Assembly: GCF_007004135.1 (NCBI RefSeq)
Contig: NZ_VJMG01000007.1
Location: 1-64,000, forward strand
Reading direction: 5' to 3'
Source: Affinirhizobium straminoryzae
GTDB lineage: Bacteria; Pseudomonadota; Alphaproteobacteria; Rhizobiales; Rhizobiaceae
DNA length: 64,000 nucleotides
This document shows, piece by piece, positions 27,280 through 35,713 of this stretch. Made by a program: the position numbers and the translations under genes. The notes under the pieces were generated by a model. The model was not told the DNA's origin, did not search any database, and worked only from the letters and a program-made list of their open reading frames with translations. How positions within the stretch are numbered: the stretch's first letter is position 1; each line of letters starts with the position of its first letter.

Positions 27280-28371
27280 ATGGAAATTGGCGTCTTCATT
27301 CCGATCGGCAACAATGGCTGGCTGCTGTCGGAAAATGCCCCGCAATACAAGCCGAGCTTCGAACTCAACAAGGCGATCACGCTGAAGGCCGAGCAGTATG
27401 GCTTCGATTTCGCGCTGTCGATGATCAAGCTGCGCGGCTTTGGCGGCAAGACGGAATTCTGGGACTACAATCTCGAAAGCTTCACGCTGATGGCAGGGCT
27501 TGCCGCGGTCACCTCGAAGATCAAGCTGTTCGGCACCGCCGCCACCCTCGTGATGCCGCCGGCCATCGTCGCGCGCATGGCCACCACCATCGATTCGATC
27601 TCCGGCGGCCGCTTCGGCGTCAACCTCGTCACCGGCTGGCAGCGGCCGGAATACAGCCAGATGGGCCTGTGGCCGGGCGATGACTATTTCGCCGATCGCT
27701 ACGAATACCTCACCGAATATACGACCGTGCTGAAGGACCTGCTGACCACCGGCCAGTCGGACCTGAAGGGCAAGTATTTCCAGATGGACGATTGCCGCAT
27801 GAAGCCCGTCCCGCAAGGGGATGTGAAGCTGATCTGCGCCGGCTCTTCCAATTCCGGCATGGCCTTCTCGGCTCAGTTTGCTGATTACAGCTTCTGCTTC
27901 GGCGTCGGCGTCAACACGCCGAAGGCCTTTGCGCCGACCAATGAGCGCCTGTTGGCCGCCACCGAAAAGAGCGGCCGTGACGTGCGCTCCTTCGTGCTGA
28001 CCATGGTGATTGCCGAGGAAACGACGGAAGCGGCCTTTGCCAAGTGGGAGCATTACAAGGCCGGCGCCGACGAGGAAGCCATCAAGTGGCTCGGCCTGCA
28101 GAGTGCCGCCGACACCAAATCCGGTTCCGACACCAATGTCCGCCACATGTCGAACCCCGTCTCGGCCGTCAACATCAACATGGGCACCCTGATCGGCTCC
28201 TATGCGGAGGTGGCGGCGATGCTCGACGAGATGAGCGAAGTGCCCGGCACCGGCGGTGTGATGCTGACCTTCGACGATTTCCTCGAAGGCATCGAGAAGT
28301 TCGGCCGATACGTGCAGCCGCTGATGAAGAGCCGTGCCCACATCAACCAGATGCTGGAGGCCGCGGAATGA
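27280..28371 (+). CDS. rutA: Pyrimidine monooxygenase RutA
   Basis: RutA is a flavin-dependent luciferase-like monooxygenase that opens the uracil ring, allowing uracil to be used as nitrogen source. The 363-residue protein begins [15 protein letters not shown] and contains the luciferase-family core, including [18 protein letters not shown] and the [14 protein letters not shown] region typical of RutA. The ATG follows GAGGGAGCAACACG. Its stop overlaps the rutB ATG by four bases. It needs a flavin reductase, supplied by RutF downstream. It is the first gene behind the sigma-54 promoter. Confidence 0.96.
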   Translation: MEIGVFIPIGNNGWLLSENAPQYKPSFELNKAITLKAEQYGFDFALSMIKLRGFGGKTEFWDYNLESFTLMAGLAAVTSKIKLFGTAATLVMPPAIVARMATTIDSISGGRFGVNLVTGWQRPEYSQMGLWPGDDYFADRYEYLTEYTTVLKDLLTTGQSDLKGKYFQMDDCRMKPVPQGDVKLICAGSSNSGMAFSAQFADYSFCFGVGVNTPKAFAPTNERLLAATEKSGRDVRSFVLTMVIAEETTEAAFAKWEHYKAGADEEAIKWLGLQSAADTKSGSDTNVRHMSNPVSAVNINMGTLIGSYAEVAAMLDEMSEVPGTGGVMLTFDDFLEGIEKFGRYVQPLMKSRAHINQMLEAAE

Positions 28372-29114
28372 GCGACACCGTTGTTGCGGGCTACCAGCCC
28401 CGTCCGGAACGGACAAAAAGCGTGACACTGCCGGCGCGCCCGGAGCCGATCACACTCAAGCCCTCGGAAACGGCCGTCGTCGTGGTCGACATGCAGAACG
28501 CCTACTCGACCGAAGGCGGTTATGTCGATCTCGCCGGCTTCGACATTTCCGGCGCCAAGGGCACCATTGCGAATATCGGCAGGACGCTGGATGCTGCACG
28601 CGCGGCCGGCGTGCTCGTCGTCTATTTCCAGAACGGCTGGGACCCGGATTATGTCGAGGCCGGCGGCCCCGGCTCGCCGAACTGGCACAAGTCGAATGCG
28701 CTGAAGACGATGCGCAAGCGACCGGAACTGCAGGGCAAGCTGCTCGCCAAGGGCACCTGGGATTATGCGATCGTCGATGCGCTGCAGCCGAAGCCCGGTG
28801 ACATCCTGGTGCCGAAGACGCGCTATTCCGGCTTTTTCAACACCAACATGGACAGCGTGCTGCGTGCCCGCGGTATCCGCAACCTCGTCTTCGTCGGCAT
28901 TGCCACCAATGTCTGCGTGGAAAGCTCGCTGCGCGACGCCTTCCACCTCGAATATTTCGGAGTGATGCTGGAGGACGCGACCCATCATCTGGGGCCGGAT
29001 TTCATCCAGCAGGCGACGGTCTACAATGTCGAAAAATTCTTCGGCTGGGTTTCCACCGTCAACGATTTCTGCGGCGCGATCGGCCAGGCAGCCCCTGCCG
29101 ACGCCGCCGAATGA
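28368..29114 (+). CDS. rutB: Ureidoacrylate amidohydrolase RutB
   Basis: RutB hydrolyses the ureidoacrylate (peracid) product of RutA, releasing carbamate and aminoacrylate. The 248-residue cysteine hydrolase of the isochorismatase family has the triad Asp41 ([10 protein letters not shown]), Lys150 (VPKTRYSGF) and Cys183 ([13 protein letters not shown]). The start ATG at 28368 overlaps the rutA stop (ATGA), so the two are translationally coupled. The gene order rutA-rutB-rutC is the same as in E. coli. Confidence 0.95.
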   Translation: MSDTVVAGYQPRPERTKSVTLPARPEPITLKPSETAVVVVDMQNAYSTEGGYVDLAGFDISGAKGTIANIGRTLDAARAAGVLVVYFQNGWDPDYVEAGGPGSPNWHKSNALKTMRKRPELQGKLLAKGTWDYAIVDALQPKPGDILVPKTRYSGFFNTNMDSVLRARGIRNLVFVGIATNVCVESSLRDAFHLEYFGVMLEDATHHLGPDFIQQATVYNVEKFFGWVSTVNDFCGAIGQAAPADAAE

Positions 29115-29145
29115 ACAGCCACAACCAACAACGGAGAGAGTGAGA

Positions 29146-29532
29146 ATGCCGAAGACCATCGTCGTTCCGGAAGGCACGCAGAAGCCGATCGCCCCCTATT
29201 CGCCCGGCACCCTTGCCAATGGCGTGCTCTATGTGTCCGGGACCCTTCCCTTCGACAAGAACAATGACGTGGTGCATGTCGGCGACGCCGCCGCCCAGAC
29301 CCGCCACGTGCTGGAAACCATCAAGTCGGTCATCGAAACCGCCGGCGGCACGATGGAAGACGTGACCATGAACCACATCTTCCTGACCGACTGGTCGAAC
29401 TACCAGGCGATCAACAAGGTCTATGCGGAATATTTCCCGGGCGACAAGCCGGCCCGCTACTGCGTGCTCTGCGGTCTGGTGAAGCCGGACGCACTGGTGG
29501 AGATTGCGACCGTGGCGCATATCGGGAAGTAA
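29146..29532 (+). CDS. rutC: Aminoacrylate peracid reductase / deaminase RutC (RidA family)
   Basis: A 128-residue YjgF/RidA-type protein proposed to act on 3-aminoacrylate in the Rut pathway. It contains the family core [12 protein letters not shown], the [18 protein letters not shown] helix and [19 protein letters not shown], whose arginine and following residues line the active site. The ATG at 29146 follows GGAGAGAGTGAGA. It is 31 bases after rutB and 76 bases before rutD. Confidence 0.94.
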   Translation: MPKTIVVPEGTQKPIAPYSPGTLANGVLYVSGTLPFDKNNDVVHVGDAAAQTRHVLETIKSVIETAGGTMEDVTMNHIFLTDWSNYQAINKVYAEYFPGDKPARYCVLCGLVKPDALVEIATVAHIGK

Positions 29533-29608
29533 CCGTCTGCATGTGTGGCACCCCCTCGGCCCTGTCGGGCAGAGGGGGGCACGACGTCAACATCAACCAG
29601 AGCACTCC

Positions 29609-30397
29609 ATGCATTACGATATCCACGGCCTGACCGCGCCAGACGCTCCCACCATCCTGCTCTCCTCCGGGCTTGGCGGCTCCGGCGCCTACTGGACACC
29701 GCAGATCGCAGCGCTTGCGGAAAAATTCCGCGTCATCACCTATGATCATCGCGGCTGCGGCCGCACCGGCGGGACGGTTCCGGAAGAGGGCGGCATTGCC
29801 GCCATGGCGGACGACGTGCTGGAAATCGTCGAGTCTCTGAATCTCCAGAAATTCCATCTCATGGGCCATGCGCTGGGCGGCCTGATCGGGCTTGACCTCG
29901 CGCTGCGCCGGCCGGACCTGATAGACAGGCTGATCCTCGTCAATGCCTGGAGCAAGGCCGATCCCCATTCCGGCCGCTGCTTCGACGTGCGCCTCGAACT
30001 GCTGAACCGCTCCGGCGTCGAAGCCTTCGTGAAAGCGCAGCCGCTGTTTCTCTATCCCGGCTGGTGGATGAGCGAGAATGCCGAGCGTCTCGCCGCCGAT
30101 GACGCGCATGGTGTCGCACATTTCCAGGGCAAGGAGAATGTGACCCGCCGCATCGCGGCCTTGCGCGCCTTCGACGTGGATGCGCGTCTCTCCGAGATTG
30201 CGGCGAGAACGCTGGTGATTGCCACGCGGGACGATCTTCTGGTGCCCTACCCGCGTTCACTCAGACTGGTGGAGGGATTGCCGAACGCCACGCTCTCTCT
30301 CATGGAAAGCGGCGCCCATGCCGTCAACGTCGTCTTCCCGCAGGCCTTCAACCAGAGGATCCTTGATTTTCTGGTACCGGCTGGCGAGCCGGGCTAA
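29609..30397 (+). CDS. rutD: Putative aminoacrylate hydrolase RutD
   Basis: RutD is an alpha/beta-hydrolase-fold protein that promotes hydrolysis of aminoacrylate to malonic semialdehyde and ammonium. The 262-residue protein has the nucleophile elbow as GHALGG, with Ala where most hydrolases have Ser; E. coli RutD shares this, so it is a family trait, not a defect. The oxyanion region is SSGLGGSGAYW, and the late histidine is in ESGAHAVNVVFP. The ATG at 29609 is chosen for the conserved N-terminus; its ribosome-binding site is weak. Confidence 0.93.
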   Translation: MHYDIHGLTAPDAPTILLSSGLGGSGAYWTPQIAALAEKFRVITYDHRGCGRTGGTVPEEGGIAAMADDVLEIVESLNLQKFHLMGHALGGLIGLDLALRRPDLIDRLILVNAWSKADPHSGRCFDVRLELLNRSGVEAFVKAQPLFLYPGWWMSENAERLAADDAHGVAHFQGKENVTRRIAALRAFDVDARLSEIAARTLVIATRDDLLVPYPRSLRLVEGLPNATLSLMESGAHAVNVVFPQAFNQRILDFLVPAGEPG

Positions 30398-30600
30398 GCC
30401 GCGCATGATCCGGGACCCGCAGACAGACATTCGTGACGTGCTGCTGAACCGGCACGCACCTGGATCGTAGAATGCCACGCCGGGCAGATTTTGCCCGCAA
30501 CTGCCTGAAATGCTTTATCTGCCTCTGCCACCGCAATTCCGGACGCAACACCGCTCCGCGTTCCCTGCAGGAATTGCTGCAACCTTTCTGGAGTTCTCGC

Positions 30601-31110
30601 ATGTCCGCTGCCCCCGCCCCGATTTCCACCACAGACGAGGACCGCCGGCTTGCCTATCGCAATGCCATGGCGCGGATGGCCGCCGCCGTGACGATCGTCA
30701 CCACGGATGGCCCGGGCGGCCGGGCCGGCTTTGCCGCCACCGCCGTCTGCAGCGTCTCCGACGACCCGCCGACCCTGATCGTCTGCCTCAACCGCGGCTC
30801 TTCCGCCTATCGCGCGGTCAGCGCCAATCAGGTGGTCTCGGTCAACGTTCTGTCGGCGGATCATGTCGAGGTAAGCCGTCTGTTCGGCGGAAAGACCCCG
30901 GTGGAGGAACGCTTTGCCGCAGCCTCCTGGTCGGTCGGCGCAACCGGCTGCCCGCGGCTAGACGATGCCCTCGCCTCCTTCGATTGCCGCATCCGCTCGG
31001 TGGCGGATGGCAGCACCCATGACGTTCTGTTTTGCGAGGTGGATACGATTCGCAGCCGTGGGGACGGAGATGCACTCGTCTACTTCGACCGCGGCTACCG
31101 CACCGTCTGA
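30601..31110 (+). CDS. rutF: FMN reductase RutF
   Basis: RutF supplies reduced FMN to the RutA monooxygenase. The 169-residue flavin-reductase-like protein has [19 protein letters not shown], the [23 protein letters not shown] core typical of the family, and the [11 protein letters not shown] segment. The ATG follows CTGGAG at a seven-base spacing. It is separated from rutD by 203 bases with no gene; rutE, which stands between D and F in E. coli, is absent. A terminator follows, so RutG is also absent from this cluster. Confidence 0.93.
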   Translation: MSAAPAPISTTDEDRRLAYRNAMARMAAAVTIVTTDGPGGRAGFAATAVCSVSDDPPTLIVCLNRGSSAYRAVSANQVVSVNVLSADHVEVSRLFGGKTPVEERFAAASWSVGATGCPRLDDALASFDCRIRSVADGSTHDVLFCEVDTIRSRGDGDALVYFDRGYRTV

Positions 31111-31137
31111 ACCGGCGGACAGATGACCAAAGGAATG

Positions 31138-31167
31138 AAGCCGTGACGCCTGGCGTCGCGGCTTTCT
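31138..31167 (+). terminator. Terminator after rutF
   Basis: AAGCCGTGACGCC pairs with GGCGTCGCGGCTT (one T-G wobble) at 31138-31164, with a very small apparent loop that would open by a few pairs, followed by TCTGA. The tract is short, so termination may be partial. Confidence 0.6.
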
Positions 31168-31367
31168 GACATTTATGCTGCGGCGCAGCACGACATGTCA
31201 AAAACAACAATGACTCTTGTGCGCTGGTCAACAGTCACAATGTCAAAGGAAGGAAGGGGCGCGCTGCGACAGGCGATGATGAGAATTACGTCTACGCTAT
31301 GGCCCTCCTTTAGGTGCGCCGCGCCACTGCCGCAGAAATCCGAACCGCACTCCAATCACGGCATGCC

Positions 31368-31919
31368 TCATCGCGATACGTGACCGACCGCGTAGGTCTG
31401 GCCGCTTTCGACGGCATCGGGAACGGCTTTCCAAAGGCTGAACTCCATCCGCCGCCACGCTGTCGGATCAAACGCGCAGACCGTTGCAAGCGCGCCTGCC
31501 TTCATGTTCGATTCCGCCGTCGCAATGGCCTTTTCACGCTCTTCCGCAAGATTGGAATAGGGCGAGATTGGCTGAAGACGCCGAATTGCATATCGGGCGG
31601 TGCCAAGATTTGATGTCAACTGCGTCTGCCAAACCTGCCAGACCTGCACCGACGGCCAGCCGAAATCGCGCGTCAACGCTGCAAAGCCAGGACTGGTCAG
31701 AAAACTCTCGATCCCCTCCGGCTCGTCCCAGAGATAGAAGGGCGCATAGAGGTTTTCGGTGCTTGAGAAGCCGTTGTCTTGCTTCCTGGCCGATAGATAG
31801 GCCTTGAACCGCAGACGCGCAAATCCGTCGAGTAGCGGCCCTTTTTCCCTGATCCGCCGATCGATGACCGTCATGTCGTAGTCTGCCGGCAGGGTGAAAC
31901 TGTATTGCATGGCAATCAT
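31368..31919 (-). CDS. DUF4865 family protein
   Basis: The 183-residue protein resembles the DUF4865 family, predicted to adopt a ferredoxin-like dimeric alpha/beta-barrel fold; no biochemical role is known to me. Visible features are the opening MQYSFTLPADYDMTVIDRR, the FKAYLSARKQDNGFSSTEN stretch and the LYAPFYLWDEPEGIESFL segment. No signal peptide or membrane segment is present. Its ATG overlaps the cupin gene stop by four bases (ATGA), so the two are coupled; MQYS at 31910 is a less likely start. It is the last gene of a three-gene operon opposite a LysR gene. Confidence 0.85.
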   Translation of the reverse strand: MIAMQYSFTLPADYDMTVIDRRIREKGPLLDGFARLRFKAYLSARKQDNGFSSTENLYAPFYLWDEPEGIESFLTSPGFAALTRDFGWPSVQVWQVWQTQLTSNLGTARYAIRRLQPISPYSNLAEEREKAIATAESNMKAGALATVCAFDPTAWRRMEFSLWKAVPDAVESGQTYAVGHVSR

Positions 31920-32350
31920 CGCGCAAAACCTTCCTCATCGACGGGGCCGAACCACGCCACTGCCGTGCCGTTCTTCACAGGTTGGACACTGAGATAGCTG
32001 AAAGGGCTTGAAGGCGTCGCCCCATGCCAATGGCGCTCGTCCGGCGCAAACCAGACCGCGTCGCCGGCGCGGACCTGGGTCGCCTCGCGGCCCTCGCGCT
32101 GGACCAGACCGACGCCATCGAGAACGAAGAGAATCTGGCCACCCGGATGGCTATGCCAATGTGTGACAACGCCCGGCGGGACAAAGGCGCGCATCGCCGT
32201 CATCTCGCTCTCGGCGCGGCTCGACAGGATCATCTGGACGAGAAATGGGCCACTTGAGACCCCCTCGGGCGCGGCGGCAATCCCCTCGCCGGCGCGAAGG
32301 ATGGTCATGACGGAGGGGCAGGTCTCCCGCATATCGAAAATATTGCTCAT
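31916..32350 (-). CDS. Cupin domain protein
   Basis: A 144-residue single-domain cupin. Cupin motif 1 shows as VTHWHSHPGGQILFVLDGVG with the metal-ligand histidines HWHSH, and motif 2 as AVWFAPDERHWHGA. The small size suggests a metal-dependent enzyme of uncertain reaction, or a quercetinase-like or detoxifying cupin. Its start overlaps the tautomerase stop (ATGA) and its stop overlaps the DUF4865 start, making a tightly coupled three-gene operon. The substrate is unknown. Confidence 0.87.
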   Translation of the reverse strand: MSNIFDMRETCPSVMTILRAGEGIAAAPEGVSSGPFLVQMILSSRAESEMTAMRAFVPPGVVTHWHSHPGGQILFVLDGVGLVQREGREATQVRAGDAVWFAPDERHWHGATPSSPFSYLSVQPVKNGTAVAWFGPVDEEGFAR

Positions 32351-32751
32351 CGCGCGTGCTCCTCATTAAGAGGCGCTGCGGCGGAAATACCGGAGGCAAA
32401 GGACCAGTCCTCGAAGGTCGAATTGACGATTGCGACCATCACATTCTCCGGCCGGAGACCGGGAGAAACCGCGAGATTGTCGACCAGCCTGCGGTAAAAC
32501 CGTGCCTTGGTCTGCGCCGAGCGCGCTTTGCCGGTCGTGATGTGGAAGAAGACATAGTCGTCGGAGCGCGGGCCGCCGCGATAACTCCGGTCGAAGATGA
32601 GTTCGCCCGGCTGGTGCTGGTGGATCGCGACAAACCGGTCCCACTCAGGCACTTCGAAACAATCGACCAGTGCGCGATCCAGACTATCAGAAATGGCTGC
32701 GAGGTAGTCCGCGGATTTACCCGCCAGCATTGAAATACGGGTGAATGGCAT
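32347..32751 (-). CDS. Tautomerase family protein
   Basis: A 134-residue tautomerase-superfamily protein. The N-terminal proline after Met (MPFTRISML) is the catalytic base of 4-oxalocrotonate tautomerase-like enzymes. The chain spans two beta-alpha-beta units, as expected for the fused MIF/MSAD-like or long 4-OT form. Family members act on keto-enol tautomers or dehalogenate small acids; the reaction here is unknown. The ATG follows CGGAGCACAGAC. It is the first gene of the tautomerase-cupin-DUF4865 operon, divergent from a LysR gene. Confidence 0.88.
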   Translation of the reverse strand: MPFTRISMLAGKSADYLAAISDSLDRALVDCFEVPEWDRFVAIHQHQPGELIFDRSYRGGPRSDDYVFFHITTGKARSAQTKARFYRRLVDNLAVSPGLRPENVMVAIVNSTFEDWSFASGISAAAPLNEEHAR

Positions 32752-32803
32752 GTCTGTGCTCCGTCGAAAACGATTGACAGACGGAGTATGCCGCGGCACG
32801 ATC

Positions 32804-32842
32804 ATCCTGATAATCAGATTATTCAGGATTAAACATCCTGAT
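32804..32842. promoter_or_regulatory. LysR operator repeats in the divergent promoter region
   Basis: ATCCTGATAATC and GATTATTCAGGAT (32804-32829) form a near-perfect inverted repeat, and a third half-site ATCCTGAT lies at 32835-32842. The position between the LysR gene and the tautomerase gene fits a LysR binding region controlling both. Confidence 0.6.
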
Positions 32843-32858
32843 TTTTAGGACGATATAC

Positions 32859-33761
32859 GTGCGTTTCACCAATCTCGACATGGACGCATTGCGGAGTTTT
32901 GTGGCCGGTATCGAGGCCGGCTCCTTTGCACTGGCGGCCGATCGGCTCGGCCGGTCCACCTCTGCGGTCAGCGCGCAACTGAAGAAACTTGAAGACCAGA
33001 CCGGCACGAAGCTGGTGCAGAGAGCCGGTCGCGGGCTTGCGCTGACCGAGGGCGGCGAGGTGTTCCTGTCCTATGCTCGGCGGCTTTTGAATCTCAATGA
33101 CGAAGCGGTGAGTGCTATCCATGGGCCGGAACTGGAAGGTTGGGTGCGTCTCGGCATCCAGGAGGACTTTGGCGAGACCGTTCTGCCGCAGGTGCTCGGT
33201 CGCTTCGCCCGAGCCCATCCCAAGGTTCGAATCGAGGGACGCATCGGCCGCAATGTCGAATTGCGGGAGAAGGTTGCTGCCGGCCATCTTGATCTGGCGC
33301 TGGCCTGGGATGACGGCACGGCAACGCGGGCCGACAGAATCGCCACCCTGCCGCTTTGCTGGCTCGGCCCTGCGGATGAGGAGCCTTTATGGCAGATGAA
33401 CGCGGGCGAGCCGCTTCCGCTAGCCGCACTGGAAGCACCCTGCATCTTACGGAACCTCGCGTGTGGCTATCTCGACCAGGCGGGGATTGCCTGGCGCGTC
33501 GCCTTTGTCAGTCCGAGCTTGGCGGGCCTCTGGGCTGCCACCGCTGCGGGCCTCGGCATTGCGCTTCGCACGCCCGTCGGCCGGCCGTCGAGCGTGCGCG
33601 TTCTGGATGCAGCCGAGCATAACCTGCCCAGCCTGCCTACGCTCGGATTAAGCCTTCTAAGCTCGGCCACGCCGCATAATCAGATTAGCGCACATCTCGC
33701 GACCATCATTCGCCAGACATTATGGGGGAGTCTACCGGAGGCATGGGTCCTGGCGGCGTAA
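32859..33761 (+). CDS. LysR family transcriptional regulator
   Basis: A 300-residue LysR regulator, with the helix-turn-helix at residues 7-65 (SFVAGIEAGSFALAADRLGRS) and the effector-binding domain from about 90 to the end. The GTG at 32859 follows AGGACGATATAC and keeps the conserved LDMDALRSF start; an ATG at 32880 is an alternative. It is divergent from the tautomerase-cupin-DUF4865 operon and most likely controls it in response to that pathway's substrate, which is unknown. It lies 62 bases from the tRNA-Arg 3' end. Confidence 0.9.
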   Translation: MRFTNLDMDALRSFVAGIEAGSFALAADRLGRSTSAVSAQLKKLEDQTGTKLVQRAGRGLALTEGGEVFLSYARRLLNLNDEAVSAIHGPELEGWVRLGIQEDFGETVLPQVLGRFARAHPKVRIEGRIGRNVELREKVAAGHLDLALAWDDGTATRADRIATLPLCWLGPADEEPLWQMNAGEPLPLAALEAPCILRNLACGYLDQAGIAWRVAFVSPSLAGLWAATAAGLGIALRTPVGRPSSVRVLDAAEHNLPSLPTLGLSLLSSATPHNQISAHLATIIRQTLWGSLPEAWVLAA

Positions 33762-33823
33762 TACACGCAAGGCCTGGACGTAACAGACTAAGACAAATAT
33801 TGAAATTTCAATGATTGATGAAA

Positions 33824-33900
33824 TGGCGCACCCGAAGAGATTCGAACTCCTGACCCCCAGATTCGTAGTCTGGTGCTCTATCCAGCTGAGCTACGGGTGC
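33824..33900 (-). tRNA. tRNA-Arg (anticodon ACG)
   Basis: Read on the minus strand the 77-base gene has acceptor stem GCACCCG with CGGGTGC, D-arm TAGCTCAGCTGGATAGAGC, the anticodon stem-loop CCAGACTACGAATCTGG with anticodon ACG (arginine, CGN codons), and T-arm GTTCGAATC. The CCA end is encoded. Its 3' end faces the tautomerase/LysR cluster. Confidence 0.95.
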
Positions 33901-33945
33901 TTGCCTCACCGACTGACTGTGTGTCTGTCCGTCGGCGTTGGCGAT

Positions 33946-33974
33946 CCTCTAAAGCGGTTCGTTTTGGATTGCAA
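33946..33974 (-). promoter_or_regulatory. Sigma-70-type promoter candidate for tRNA-Arg
   Basis: On the minus strand TTGCAA and TAGAGG are 17 bases apart, ending 45 bases before the tRNA. Reasonable spacing, moderate match. Confidence 0.4.
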
Positions 33975-34044
33975 GCGATTTTGCCGGCGCGGCTGTCATT
34001 TTATTGAAATAACTGATCAAGTCTTTGTTTTTAAATGATAAATT

Positions 34045-35550
34045 TCAGGCCCTGACCCGATACTCCTCGATCGCCACCGGACGATCGGGAATTTCGATGC
34101 GAAACTGCGTGCCGGGTCCGGGCTTTTCGACCAGCGCAATCGTGCCTCCATGCGCCAGCACCAGTTCGCGCGCGATCGCCAGTCCGAGGCCCGTTCCGCC
34201 GGAGCGGGCCGAGCCGCGGAAGGCCGTGAACAGGTTTTCGCGCGCCTTCTGCGGCATGCCGGGACCATTGTCGTCGATGGTGATGCTGACGACGCTGCCG
34301 ATCCGCTGGGCGCTGAGGAGGATGCGGCGCGGCTGGTCATCCCCCGTCTTGCCCGCCTGCACCAGCGCCTGCATTGCATTGCGGCATAGATTGTGGATCA
34401 CGCGGAACAGCTGCTCGCTGTCGGCATCCACCTCCAGATCAGGCGCGATCTGCTCGACGAATTCGATGCCCGCTTCCGGATCGATGGCGAGAATGTCGCG
34501 CACGTCCTGACAGAGATCCGTCATCCGCAGCAGGCGGCGCTTCGGCGCGGCTTCCGAAGCCTGCCCGTAGGCCAGCACCTCGCTGGTATAGCCGACGGCG
34601 CGATCGATCGTGCGCAGGAGCTTCGGGGCGAAGCTGCGCACCATCGGATCCTCCACATCGACCAGGCGGTCGGACATCAGCTGCGCGGAGGCAAGGATGT
34701 TGCGCATGTCATGGTTGATCTTGGAGACGGCAAGGCCGAGATCGGCAAGGTTCTTCTGCTGGCGCAGCGTGCGCTGAAGCTGACGCTGCATGGCGGCCAG
34801 ATGGCGTCCGGCCACATCAAGCTCGCCCTTGGCACGGGCAGGCCGGAAAATCCGCTCCGGGTCTTCCGGGCGCTCGGAGAAGACCTGCATGCCATGCGCC
34901 AGGCGCCGGATCGGCCCGATCATCATCCGGTTGATGGCGAGATAGATCAGCAGCGCGGTGACGAGCGAGATCAGCAGCGAAATGCCGAACATCAGCCTGG
35001 AGAAGGAAAGCATGGCCTTTCTCAGCGCCATGTCGGTCATGACAAGCTCGATGATCATGTTCGTCTCGCCGATCGGACCATAGACGCGCATGACCTTGTC
35101 GCCCCCGAACAGCAGGGTGTCGAGCGCATTGTGCATCGCCTCGAGCATGGATTCGTGGGCAAGGTCATACTGCTCGTCCACCTGCGGCGGCACGTCGATG
35201 GCTGCCAGCAGGCGAGAGGTACCGTCCTTGCGCAGCGCCAGAACCTTCGTGCCGGTGGCAAGCAGCGTATCCTCCTGCACTTCGCGCGGCAGTTCGGCAG
35301 GCTGCAGCCCGTCGATCACGATGCCGGCGGCCGCGGCGGTGTCGAGGCGGTCGCGCAGCCATGTGCTGCGCATGATCGAGATGGAGGGCACGAAGATCAG
35401 AACTTCGGCGAACATGACGAAGATCACCGTCAGCCACAGCAGACGGCCGGACAGGCCGCGAAACCGTCTCGGCATGGGCTGAAGGGGCAGATCCGCCTCG
35501 TCCTCCGGGCGCGATCCCAGCGGGGCGGAAGCCTCCGCCTGTTTCGTCAT
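34045..35550 (-). CDS. Membrane sensor histidine kinase (orphan)
   Basis: A 501-residue two-component kinase. It has two membrane segments (about 35-58 and 183-205) bounding a periplasmic region, a HAMP-like linker, an H-box VSKINHDMRNIL with His in an atypical HDMRN context, and the N (NLCRNAMQAL), G1 (DDNGPGMP) and G2 (GGTGLGLAI) boxes. HDMRN-type H-boxes occur in a distinct kinase subfamily. The ATG at 35550 follows GGAGATCCGC; ATG 35607 would lengthen it by 19 residues. No response regulator gene is adjacent, so its partner is unknown. Confidence 0.85.
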   Translation of the reverse strand: MTKQAEASAPLGSRPEDEADLPLQPMPRRFRGLSGRLLWLTVIFVMFAEVLIFVPSISIMRSTWLRDRLDTAAAAGIVIDGLQPAELPREVQEDTLLATGTKVLALRKDGTSRLLAAIDVPPQVDEQYDLAHESMLEAMHNALDTLLFGGDKVMRVYGPIGETNMIIELVMTDMALRKAMLSFSRLMFGISLLISLVTALLIYLAINRMMIGPIRRLAHGMQVFSERPEDPERIFRPARAKGELDVAGRHLAAMQRQLQRTLRQQKNLADLGLAVSKINHDMRNILASAQLMSDRLVDVEDPMVRSFAPKLLRTIDRAVGYTSEVLAYGQASEAAPKRRLLRMTDLCQDVRDILAIDPEAGIEFVEQIAPDLEVDADSEQLFRVIHNLCRNAMQALVQAGKTGDDQPRRILLSAQRIGSVVSITIDDNGPGMPQKARENLFTAFRGSARSGGTGLGLAIARELVLAHGGTIALVEKPGPGTQFRIEIPDRPVAIEEYRVRA

Positions 35551-35623
35551 GCGGATCTCCGTTCCTCTTGCAGGCGCGCGCAGGCCGCGATCGCGCAAAG
35601 CATTCATCGGCCTGCATAATAAT

Positions 35624-35657
35624 GATGCCCGAGAACTTTTTCCAGTCCTCGGGCATC
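35624..35657 (-). terminator. Terminator-like hairpin between the chemoreceptor and sensor kinase genes
   Basis: GATGCCCGAG pairs with CTCGGGCATC around a 14-base loop, followed on the minus strand by ATTATTATG. It ends the chemoreceptor message. Confidence 0.65.
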
Positions 35658-35713
35658 AGGCCCTTTCAGGCCATGCGGCATCCAATCACGACGGCTGAGG
35701 CAGCCCGCGTGGC

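Noticed and set aside
29875..29892. Loss of the catalytic serine in RutD (GHALGG)
   Set aside because: E. coli RutD has the same alanine at the elbow, so this is normal for the family and not a defect.
31310..31330. Possible attachment-site copy of the tRNA-Arg 3' end flanking the tautomerase cluster
   Set aside because: Only eight bases (GGTGCGCC) match, and in the opposite orientation to the tRNA. There is no integrase and no direct repeat, so a tRNA-inserted island is not shown.
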